Source: Afipia sp. GAS231 (GTDB taxonomy: Bacteria; Pseudomonadota; Alphaproteobacteria; Rhizobiales; Xanthobacteraceae). Taken from it: a stretch of DNA of 64,000 nt. Every line of letters starts with the position of its first letter. The stretch's first letter is position 1. Both the position numbers and the translations under genes were made by a program. This document shows positions 8,255-20,200 of the stretch, piece by piece. Under the pieces are notes generated by a model. The model did no database searches. It was not told the DNA's origin and saw only the letters and a program-made list of their open reading frames with translations. The stretch covers positions 1 to 64,000 of the forward strand of contig NZ_LT629703.1 in the NCBI RefSeq assembly GCF_900103365.1. The letters are read 5' to 3'.

Positions 8255-11200
8255 CTACGCCAGCAGGAAGTTGGAACTGTGCAGCGTTCCCGTCAGGTTG
8301 GCGAGGTTGACGACCATATCGGCAGAGTCCATCACGCCATCGCCGTTGATATCGATATTCAGCACGTCGTTGCCCGGGCCGAAGTTCTGCAGCACCGCCG
8401 AGGCGTGACCTGCGCCTTCGAAAGCGCCTGCCCCGACGTAGTCGATCGAACCGCCTGCGACCGTGATGCCGGCGAAGGTGAACGTGTCATGGCCGGCATC
8501 GAAGTTCGTGATCGTGTCGGACTGGCCGTTGATGGTGGAATCCGCCACGCTGGTGAAGCGGAAATTGTCCTGGCCGGCGCTGGCCGTGATGTTATCGGCA
8601 CCGGCGCCGGCGGTGATCGTGGTGCTGCCGGTAACGGCGTTGCTGATCGTGATGGTGTCGAAATTAGCGCTGCCGTTGATCGTTTCAGTGTTAGCGACCG
8701 TGAGGCCGAACGACCCTCCATTCAGGTTCAACGTGTCGTTGCCGCCGCCGAGATCGATCGTACCACCGGTGTTGCCCTGGATCGTCAAGGTGTCGTCCGA
8801 CGACGTGCCGTTGACGTGATTGATGTTGAAGAGATTGTCGAACGAGTTGCTGCCGGCAGCGAGGTTCAGCGTGTTGTTGCCGTCGCCGAGATTGACGGTG
8901 ACGCCGCTGACATCGTTGAGCAAGGTGAGTGTGTCGTCACTGGGGTTAACACCACCGGTAAAGTCGCTGCCGTAGATATTCGTTACGTTCGCAAGACCAA
9001 TCGAATTGGTCCCGTTGGCGAGCGCGAGCGAATTGTTTCCGCCTCCGAGGTCGACCGACAGGCCGGTCACGTCGCTCTGCAGCGTGACGAAGTTGTCCGA
9101 CGCGTTGCCGTTGAGATGCTCGACATTGACCAGGCTCGCTGAGAGATTGGCCGTGTAGGCATCGACGGTATTGTCACCGGCGCCGAGATCGATGGTCACG
9201 CCGGTCGGAGCGCCAAGGTTCCCCGTTATCGTCAGCACGTCGTCTCCGGCGCTGCCGTTGATATGCTGGACATCGAAGACATCGCCCAGGGTATTGGCTC
9301 CCGCCGCCAGATTCAGGGTGTTGGTGCCATTGCCGAGATTGACCGACAGCCCCGTGACGTCGTTGAGCAGCGTCAAGGTGTCGTCGGAACTTCCGCTGAA
9401 ATCGGTGCCGAAGATCTGCTCGACGTTGTTGAGCGTCAACGTATTGAAGCCGTTGGCGAGGTTGAGCGTGTCATGGCCGCTACCGAGATCGACCGACAAC
9501 CCGGTGGCATCATTGGTAAGGTTGACAGTGTCGTCGCCGCTGCTGCCGATGACGTGCTCGACGTTAAGCAGGTTCAACTGCACGAAGCCGGCGTTGGCAG
9601 CGACAATAACGGTATCGTTCCCTGCCCCAAGGTCGATCGGGTGGCCGAAGGCGTTGTTTCCAATCACGAGGTAGTCGTCACTTCCGGTTCCCGTTATTGT
9701 ATTGGTGTTGCCGAACAGGTTCTGACCCGAAATATCGATCGGGCTTCCTGCAGAACCCGAAGCGATCATCATGTATTTGTCGCTGAACTGAAGCACCTCG
9801 ACATTGGTCAGCGTATCGGTGCCATCAGGCGTTCCTGACCGGTTGTCAGCCACCGTTCCGGCCACGAGGTTGATGGTGTAGCTTGCGGACGGACCGGTGT
9901 AGATCGCCATATCGGTGCCGGCGCCGCCATCGATGATGTCGTTGCCTGCGCCGCCGGTAATGGTGTCGTTGCCGCCTCCCGCGCTGATGCTGTCGTTGCC
10001 GGAGCCACCGAAGAAGGATTCGTTGGCGGCGCTGCCGATCAGGGTGTCGTTGAAGTTCGAGCCCTGTACGCTGTTGACGCCGCCGGTGATCGTGTCCGTG
10101 CCGACGTTGGCAACATCACCGCCGGCCGTGCCGTGCGCGGTGCCGAGCGACAAGTCGACCGTGACCGCCGCGGCAGCGTTGGTATAGGTGATGCGGGTAT
10201 TGCCGTTGCCGGTAATGGTGTCGTTGCCTCCCTGGCCTTCGAACAGGTTGAAGTTCCCGCTGCCGAACGGTCCGGTATCGATGGCAAATCCGGTGGCGAC
10301 GTAGGTGTCGGCAAGGTTGCTTCCGAATACGCTGTTGACGCCGTTGAACGTGTCGGTTCCGACGGATGCGTCACCAGTCACGGTGCCGGCCAGCATGTTG
10401 ACGTTCACGCCGCCGGTCGCGGAGCTGTAGATCAACCGGGTGTTGCCGTTGCCGGTAATCGTGTCGTTGCCGCCAAGACCCTCGAACTGATTGAACGTGC
10501 CGTTGTTGCCGATGTTGAGGGCACCGGCGGTGCCGTAGGTGCTGGCATCGTACACGTCGTTGAAGTTGGTGCCCTGGATCGCCTCGATCGACCGCAGCGT
10601 GTCGTTGCCGATCGAAGCATCACCCGTTGCCGTACCCGCCCCCATGTTCACGGTGACCGGCCCGGTCGAGAAGTAGATGTTGTTGTAGGTCGCAAGATCG
10701 AAGCCGCCGCGGCCGTCGATAAAGTCGTTACCGGCCCCGCCATAGAAGGTTTCAGTGCCAGTGGCGTTGTTGCTGCCGTGTATCGTGTCGTCGAACATCG
10801 ACCCCTGGACGGCATTGACGCCGCTGAAGCTATCGGTGCCGGTCGAGGCGTCGCCCGTGGCGGTGCCGGTGCCCGGCGTGGAGCCGGTCTGCATGTCGAC
10901 GGTGACCCCGCCGGTCGCATTGATGTAGGAAATGCGGGTATTGCCGTTGCCGACAATGGTGTCGTTGCCGCCCATACCGTTGAATTCGTTGAAGGTGCCG
11001 TTGGAGCCAGCATTGGTGCTGGTTCCCGAAAAACCGGTCGCGGTGTAGCTATCGGCGAAGTTGGTACCACGCACGGATTCGACCGAAAGAAGGGTATCGG
11101 TGCCGACCGTGGCATCACCGACCACTTGGCCGGCGGCCATGTTCACGGTGATGCCCGACGTCGTTGTCGGATCGAGCGCGTAGTCCGCCCGATCGAAGCC

Positions 11201-14200
11201 ACCCCTGCCGTTGATGGTGTCATTGCCACCCCGGCCCTCGAACACCTCGACGGTTCCGGATGGATTGTTGGAGCCGAGCAAGGTGTCGGCACCTGCGGAC
11301 CCAACTACGCCCGCAAATCCCGAGCCGACCAGCGTGTCCGTTCCGACCGAGGAGTCGCCAGTTGCCGTGTGCGCCTGCAGGTCGACCGTGACGCTTCCGG
11401 TGGCGCTGACATAGGAAATTCGCGTCAACGGAGCGCCCTGGCTGTTGAAGGCCCCCGTGATCGTATCGTTGCCGCCCTTGCCCTCGAACTCGTTGAAGCC
11501 GACGTTGGTTCCGGCAACGCTGGTATCGCCGGCAAAACCGGTGGCATCGTAAGTATCGGCAAAGTTGGTGCCGACGATGCCTTCGATCCCGATCAGGGTG
11601 TCGGTGCCGACGCCGGCAGCGCTACCGTTGACCGTGCCGGACGCCAGATTGAAGGAAATGCCGGCAGTCGCATCCGTATAGATGGCCCGATCGAACCCGA
11701 TACCGCCGTCGAGCGTGTCGTTGCCGGCCAGACCCTGAAGCCGGTCGTTACCGGCGAGGCCCTGGATCAGGTCGTCGCCCGCAGTGCCGACCAGTGTGTT
11801 GTTGGTCGCATCGCCGACGATTGTCGCACCGCTGCTCACGTTGATCGTAAGGGTCTTGTCGAAGGTCAAGCCGCCCGAGTCGGTGTCACGCACGACAATC
11901 TGTTGGGCTCCGGCCGTCAACGATCCTGCGACCACGAGATTGTTGCCGCTGACCGCGAATTGGCCGCCGGCGTTGTCGACCAGCGAGAACGTCGCCGTAT
12001 CGCCGGCGTCGGGATCGACGGCCGACAGGACGCCGATGACAGTATTGTTGGCCGTGCTCTGCCCGATCGTGCTGTTGGACAGCGAGATGTCGGTCGGGGC
12101 TTCGTTGACGTTGGTGATGGCGAGATGGAAGTTCTGCGACGCGTCGGGAGCGACGTGATTGCTGGCGGTGACGTCGTTGACGTTGACCGTCACGTCGTAG
12201 GACGTCTTGGCCTCGAAATTCGCGCCGCCGAGGAAGTGCAGTTCAGTGCTGTTTTCGATCGCGAACGAGGCCGCATCGGCGCCGGACAGCGACAGCACGT
12301 TGGTACCGAGCGCGTCGTCGGTGATGGCGATGTCGGCGACCTTGACGTCGCCGCCGTTCTCCGCCGTGGCAGTCACCTGGTTGTTGAGCGCAACGGCCGT
12401 CGGCGCCTCGTTGACGTCGATGATGCTGACGGTCACGGCCTTGCTGTCGAACAGAGCTCCGCCGTCGGTTGCGACGACATTGATGCTGTAGGAGTTCTTG
12501 GCCTCGAAGTTCGCCGGGCTGTTCAAGGTGACATTGCCGCCGGCGTCGATGCTGAAGGCTGCTGCATCGGTTCCGGTCAGACTCCAGGTAATGACATTGT
12601 TCGGCGCGGTCGTATCCGGATCGCTGGCGACAGCCTGGTACACGACCGTGCTGGTCGGCGCATTCTCCGCCACGCTGGCGGTCGTGCCCGAGGTGATCGT
12701 CGGCGCCTCGTTGACGTCGGTAATGATGAGATGGAAGGCCTGCGAGGCGTCGGGTGCGACGTGATTGCTGGCCGAGGCATCGTTGGCGTTAACGGTGACG
12801 TTGTAAGAGGCTTTCGCCTCGAAGTTGGCCGAACCAATGAAGTGCAGCTCAGGTCCGCCGGCGCCGGCCACGATCGAGAACGAGCTCGCATCGGCTCCGG
12901 ACAGCGACAGCGTGTTGGTGCCGAGCGCATCGTCGGTGACGGCGATATCGGCGACCTTGACGTCGCCGCCATTTTCCGCGGTTGAAGTGACCTGGTTCGA
13001 CAGCACCACGGCCGTCGGCGCTTCGTTGACGTCGGTGACGGCGATGGTGAAATTCTTGTCATGGGTCAGCCCGCCGGAGTCGGTGACACGGATCGTCACC
13101 TGCTCCGAGGACGCGGCTTCGTAGTTGAGCGGACCATTGACGACGAGATTGCCGTTCGAAATCGCAAACAGGCCGCCGGCATCGTTGACCAGGCTGAAAG
13201 TCGCGGTATCGCCGGTATCCGGGTCGATCGCCGACAGCGCGCCGACCACAGTCCCGTTGGCACTGTTTTCCGCCACGGTGGCTGCGGACAGCAGGATGTC
13301 CGTCGGGGCATGGTCGATGCCCACAGCCACGAAATTGGCGTCACTCAGCGTGCCGATCAGGCCGTTGAGGTTGAGCTCCATGTCCCCGGCGCCGAACTGG
13401 CCGTCGCCGTTGACGTCGATCTGCAGGTAGTTCCCGGTCAGCCGGGCTTCCGCCCCGGCCCCGTCGAAGCCGGCGCTACCGACGAAGTGAATGCCGCTGG
13501 CCAGTCCGCCGACGTGATCGAATATGAAGGTGTCGTTGGCGGCGTTGAAATTGTTGACGGTATCCCCGCCCCCGTTGGCATACGAATCCGCGGCGCTGGT
13601 GAAGCGGACGTTGAGCGGCGCCGAGCCTGCGGTGATGCTGTCCTGACCGAGGCCGCCGGTCACGGTGGTGGTCCCGGCGCCGGTCACGACGATACCGTCG
13701 TTGCCGTTGCCGCCGGTCACGTTTGCGACGTTGGCAACGGTGACGTTGTTGCCGCCGTCCGCTAGGTTCAGCGAATTGTTGCCGCCGCCGAGGTCGATCG
13801 TCGTGCTGAAGATCTGGTTCTGCAGCGTCAGCGTGTCGTCTGACGCGCTGCCGTTGATGGTCTGCACATTATAGGCGGTCAGCGAATTGGTTCCCGCCGC
13901 GAGATCGAGCGTGTTGTTGCCCTGCTGCAGGTTGATGGTGATGCCGCTGACGTCGTTGAGCAGCGTCAGCGTGTCGTCCGATGCCGCGGCGGGGCCGCCG
14001 AAATAGTCCGCCGAGTTGACGTTCTCGACGTTGGACAGGCTCACGGAATTGGTGCCGCTCGCCAGATTCAGGGTGTCGTTGCCGAGGCCGAGGTCGACCG
14101 CAAGACCGGTGACGTCGTTGTTCAGGGAAATGAAGTTATCCAGCGAACTGCCGTTGAGATGCGCGGTGTTGAGCAGGCTCAAGCTCGCGTTGTTGCCGGC

Positions 14201-17200
14201 GATATTCAGCGTGTTGTTGCCGCCGCCGAGATCGATCACGAGATCGTTGTTGGGCGTATAGATGCCCATCCCGAGCGACAAGGTGTCGTCGCCGGCGCTG
14301 CCGTTGACGACATCGACGTTGAAGAGGTTGTCGAGCTGGTTGTTTCCGGCAGCAGCGAGGTTCAAGGTGTTGAAGCCTTGCTGGAGATTGACGCTCAGAC
14401 CGCTGACATTGTTAGTCAGGGTCAGCGTGTCGTTGGACGCGGGTCCGCTGAAATCGCTCGACTGGATATTTTCGACGTTGGTCACGCTGAGCGAATTGAC
14501 GCCGTTGGCCAGGTTGAGGTTGTCGTTGCCGAGGCCGAGATCGATCGCAATGCCGCTGACATTGTTGTTGATGTTGACGAAGTTATCGAGCGCATTGCCG
14601 TTCAGGTGCTGGATATTCAGCGCGGTCAGGGTCAGTCCCTGCATGCCGAAGTTGAGGGTGTTGTTGCCGGCGCCGAGATCGACGACCGGATTGTTGCCGG
14701 GTTCGAAGAATCCGTTCGATATCGACAGCGTGTCGTCGCCGGCGGTGCCGTTGACGTGCTGAACGTTGAAGATGTTGGTGAAGGAGTTGGGGCCGGCCGC
14801 CAGGTTCAGCGTGTTGTTGCCCTGCGCCAGGTTCACGCTGAGGCCGCTGACATTGTTGGACAGCGTCAGCGTGTCGTTCGATGCGGTACCGGAGAAATCG
14901 GTCGCATTGATGTTCTCGACATTGGTCACGCTCAGCGTATTGGCGCCGTTGGCGAGATTGACGAAGTCATTGCCGGCGCCGAGATCGACGTTGAGCCCGT
15001 TGAGATTGGTCGTGAAGTTCGCGGTATCGTTGCCGGCGCTGCCGACGAGATTTTCGACGTTCACGAGGTTGAGGTTGTAGAATCCGGTCTGGCCGAGAAT
15101 GACGGTATCGCCGGTTCCTGCCCCCAGATTGATGAGGTGGCCGGAAAGGCTGAAGCCGATCTTGACGAAGTCGTTGTTGGACCCGGTCAGCACATTGAAC
15201 GGATTGGCGGTCGCGCCGAAGAACAGCCGGTTGTCGGAAAGGTCGATCGGGGAGCCCGCGCTGCCCGATGCGATCAGGTCCGACTGGTCGCTGAATTGCA
15301 GCACCTCGATGTTGGTGAGGGTATCCGTGCCGTCACGCCCCGCCGTGTTGTCCTGAACCTGGACCTGACCGGCTGACGGCGTGTTGAACGAAATCGTGTA
15401 GCCGCCCCTCGCGCCGGTATACAAGGCAAGATCGGCGCCGCCACCGCCATCGATGGTGTCGTTGCCGCCGCCGCCGGTCAGGGTGTTGCTGTTGCCGTCA
15501 CCGATGATGGTGTCGTTAAAGGCCGAACCGGTGACGCTGTTGACGCCGGTGAAGGTGTCCGTCCCGACCGAGGTGTCGCCGGTCGCAATGCCGGTCGCAA
15601 TATTGACGGTCACACCCGCTGTCGCGTTGAAATAGCCGAGGCGCGTATTGCCGTTTCCGGTGATAGTATCGTTGCCGCCCATACCTTCGAACTGGTTGAA
15701 GGTGCCGTTGTTGCCGACGTTGAGCGCACCTGCCTGGCCGTAACCGGTCGCCACATAGGTATCGTTGAAGAACGTGCCCTGGATGCCTTCGATCGAGCGC
15801 AGGGTATCGGTGCCGTTGGAGGCATCGCCGATCACGACGCCGGACGCCATGTCGACGCTGATGGCGCCGGTAACATAGGTGAGGTTGTTGTACTGGGCGG
15901 TGTCGAAGCCGCCGCGGCCGTCGATATAGTCGTTTCCGGCGAGGCCCTGGAAGGTGTCGTTGACGGCGCTGCCCAACAGGGTGTCGTCGAACATCGAGCC
16001 CATCACGGCGTTGACGCCGGTGAAGGTGTCGGTGCCGACGTTGGCGATGTCGCCTGGCGCCGTGCCGTGCGCGGTGCCGGCGGCCAGGTCAACGGTCACG
16101 GCAGCGAGCGACTGCGAATACTGAATTCGCGTATTGCCGTTACCAATGATGGTGTCGTTGCCGCCCTCGCCGTCGAAGTTGTTGAAGGTGCCGGACGAGC
16201 CCGCATTGGTGCTGGTGCCGCTGAATCCGGTGGCATCGTAGACGTCGGCGAAATTGGTGCCGCGCACGGCCTCGACCGAACGCAACGTATCGGTGCCGAT
16301 CGTCGCATCGCCGGTAACGATGCCGGCCGCGAGATGCACGGTAATGCCGGTGGTCGTGTTGGGGTCGAGGTTGTAGACCGCGAAGTCGTAGCCGCCCCGG
16401 CCGTCGATGTAGTCGTTGCCGGCACGGCCGTCGAACTGCTCATAGGTGCCGTTCGGATTGTTGCTGCCGAGCAGCGTGTCGTCATAGGCCGACCCGACGA
16501 TGGCGTTGACGTGGTCGAACGTATCGTTGCCGACCCCTGCGACGTCGCCCGCCGCGGTCCCATGCCCCGTACCGGCCGCGATGTCCACCGTGACGGCTGC
16601 CGCAGCGCTGACATAGGAAATGCGCGTCAGAATTTCGCCGGACGCGTTGACGGTTCCATGGATAATGTCGTCGCCACCCCGGCCCTCGAACTCGTTGAAG
16701 CCCGCAGGACGCCCGGGGAGCTGGGTTGAGCCCGTAAAGCCTACGGCACTGTAGGTATCGGCAAAGTCGCTGCCGCTGACGGCTTCGATCGACACCAGCG
16801 TGTCATTGCCAACGCCGGGGCCGGAGGCGGTTCCGGCCGCAAGGTCGACGGTGATGCCGCCCGTCGCATCTGCGTAGGTGGCACGATCGAAACCGGGGCC
16901 GCCATCGAGGCGGTCGTCGCCGGCGCCGCCCGTCAGGGTGTCATTGCCGAGATTGCCGTAGAGCTGATCGTTGCCGGCGCCGCCGATGAGCGTATCGTTG
17001 CCGTCCAACCCGTCGATGGCATCGTTGCCGGGCCCGCCGGTCAGGACGTCCGCTCCCAGCGTGCCGACGAGCGCCAGACCGGTGACGCCGACCACCGCAT
17101 TGGTGACCTGGGTGCCGAGATCGGTGACGTAAGTTTGATGAAGCGCGTCCACCTGCGCCGAGTTGCTGAAGTCGGTATTTGCCAACTGCGTGGTCGCCGC

Positions 17201-20200
17201 ACCCTGGGCCACGACGGCGGCCTGCGCCAGCGCAGTTACATCGGCGCCCGCGGACTGGATGCTGCCGTTCGCGGCCGACACGACGTCCGCCACGGCCGAA
17301 GCCGCGTCTGCACTGACGCCCGAATTCGAAACGATGTCGTGGACCGTGGACGACGCGCTGAGGTCAACCGTGGTGGAACTGCTCACGCTGGTCGTGACGG
17401 TGCTGGCAATCGCGGTGAAGACCTGGTCGGCCGAGCCTCCGACCGCGGAAACCTGGGCGACCGTGCTCTGAACCTGGATTCCCGCCGAGAGAATGGCGCT
17501 TGCCGAGGCAGCGTCCGCGCCGCCTGAAACGGCGGCAGCGACCGGATCGAAGGTCGTCAGATCCTTGGAGGGATCGAGGCCGAACGCCGTCGAGACCTGG
17601 GTTGCGGCATCGGCGGTCGAAACGGTGGGATTGGCCGTGGTGATCGCCACGATCAGCGTCGTCAACGGCGTGACGACGGTCGATCCCTCCGGCGCCTTCA
17701 ACACGCCATTAAAGGTCAGATTGGTGGAAATATCCGTGCCGCCGAACATCACGAGCGGACCGCTTCCTCCGTTCAGCGTAAAGCTGCCGTCGGCATTGGT
17801 GGTCGTGTGCGCCTCGCCGGCATCGAGAATGCCGTTATTGTTCGCGTCGGCGAACACGGTGGCGCCGGCAACGTAACCGTCCAGTGCAAAGCCGTTGAAC
17901 TCGTTCGGATTTGCCGTGACAGTGACGGCGATATCCGCGCTGGTCGAGGCGGTGTGCGTGCCGTCGCCCGAAGATGCCACGACGTGGAGGCTGAAGTTTC
18001 CGGGCTTGGCAAGGCCACCAACGGGCTGCAGGGCCAATCCGGTCAGGTCTGTCGAGCTCAGGACATACGTCGATCCGTCGTCCGACAGCGTGCCGTGATT
18101 CAACGTGTAACCCGACGGAACGTTCTGGATGGCGATCGACAGCGCATTGCTGGTGTCGATCAGCCCGGCGGTCACGGCCAGCGAAATATTGGCGTTATCC
18201 GCGCCGGTCGCCGATGTTCCGACGGACAAGGTCGGGGCATCCTGCGTCCCGTGAATGTTGAAACTGACCTGCTTGCTGGTGCCGTCCACCGCCGTCACCG
18301 TGAAGGTATCGGTCTTGGTGTCGTTGGCGCCGAGATACTGTGTGAGGCTGTCGGCGACCGTGTAGGTGTAGGTGCCGTTGGCGGCAAGTGCGAGAGAACC
18401 GAGATTTCCAACCGCGCCGTTGACGCCAGCCTGGAACGCGGCCGTGCTATCGACATCCGAGATCGAGATCGAGCCAGATGCGACCAGAGTCCCGGCACCG
18501 TTGACGGAGACATCTTCGGTGACGTCGGCCACGGATGGCTGGCCGATCACGGCGGCATCGTTGGTGCCTGTGATGTTGACGGTCAGCACTTGCGGGGTGC
18601 CGTCCGCGGTCGTTACCGTCAGGGTATCGGTATAGGTCGTGCCGCTGACGAACTCGTTGTGCGCCGTGTCGGTGCTGTAGGTCCAGACGCCGTTGGTGCC
18701 GATATTGAAGTGACCATAGGCGTTGCTACCGGCGACGTTGTTCTGCGCCACGAACGTGTTCGGGCTGTCGACGTCGGTCGCGGCCAGCGTGCCGCCGGTG
18801 GTCAGCACCGCGTTGGTCTCTGTCAGATTGACCGTGCTGGTGCCGGTGATGACGGCGGCATCGTTGGTGCCTGTGATGTTGACGGTCAGCACCTGCGGGG
18901 TGCCGTCCGCGGTCGTTACCGTCAGGGTATCGGTATAGGTGGTGCCGCCGACGAACTCGTCATGCGCGCTGGTAGTGGCATAAGTCCAGACGCCGTTGGT
19001 ACCAATGGTGAAGTGACCATAGCCGTTGCTGCCAGCGACGTTGTTCTGCGCGACAAAGGCGTTCGAGCTGTCGACGTCGGCCGCGGTCAGCGTGCCGCCG
19101 GTGGACAGCACGGCGTTGGTTTCGGTCAGATTGACCGTGCTGGTGCCGGTAATGACGGCGGCATCGTTGGTGCCTGTGATGTTGACGGTCAGCACCTGCG
19201 GGGTGCCGTCCGCGGTCGTTACCGTCAGGGTATCGGTATAGGTCGTGCCGCCGACGAACTCGTCATGCGCCGTGTCGGTGCTGTAGGTCCAGACCCCGTT
19301 GGTGCCGATATTGAAGTGACCATAGCCGTTGCTGCCGGCGACGTTGTTCTGCGCCACGAACGTGTTGGGGCTGTCGACGTCGGTCGCGGCCAGCGTGCCG
19401 CCGGTGGTCAGCACGGCGTTGGTTTCGGTCAGATTGACCGTGCTGGTGCCGGTAATGACGGCGGCATCGTTGGTGCCTGTGATGTTGACGGTCAGCACCT
19501 GCGGGGTGCCGTCCGCGGTCGTTACCGTCAGGGTATCGGTATAGGTCGTGCCGCCGACGAACTCGTCATGCGCCGTGTCGGTGCTGTAGGTCCAGACCCC
19601 GTTGGTGCCGATATTGAAGTGACCATAGCCGTTGCTGCCGGCGACGTTGTTCTGCGCCACGAAAGTGTTGGAGCTGTCGACGTCGGTCGCGGTCAGCGTG
19701 CCGCCGGTGGTCAGCACGGCGTTGGTTTCGGCCAGATTGACCGTACTGGTGCCGGTGATGACGGCCGCATCGTTGGTGCCTGTGATGTTGACGGTCAGCA
19801 CCTGCGGGGTGCCGTCCGCGGTCGTTACCGTCAGGGTATCGGTATAGGTGGTGCCACCGACGAACTCGTCATGCGCGCTGGTGGTGGTATAGGTCCAGAC
19901 CCCGTTGGCGCCGATGGTAAAGTGACCATAGCCGTTGCTGCCGGCGACGTTGTTCTGCGCCACGAACGTGTTGGGACTGTCGACGTCGGTCGCGGCCAGC
20001 GTGCCGCCGGTGGTCAGCACGGCGTTGGTTTCGGTCAGGTTGACCGTGCTGGTGCCGGTGATAACGGCGGCATCGTTGACGCCGTGAATGGTGAAGGAGA
20101 CCTGCTTGGTCGTGCCGTCCACCGACGTGATGGTAAAGGTATCGACCTTGGTATCGCCCGTGCCGAGATACTGCACGGCGCTGTCGGCGACCGCATAGGT

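Noticed and set aside
10133..12985. Very long plus-strand ORF (950 codons) opposite the adhesin gene, and similar ones at 14159-15376 and 17807-20230
   Set aside because: They are antisense to a continuous 4676-codon repeat gene. Their products are low-complexity and strongly charged (VDRDRRGSVGIGDAG-like), and their repeats mirror the 303-bp units. High GC and biased codons keep the opposite frame open.
18551..20065. Regular direct repeats as a possible CRISPR array
   Set aside because: The repeat unit is 303 bp with no unique spacers and codes for protein domains in frame.
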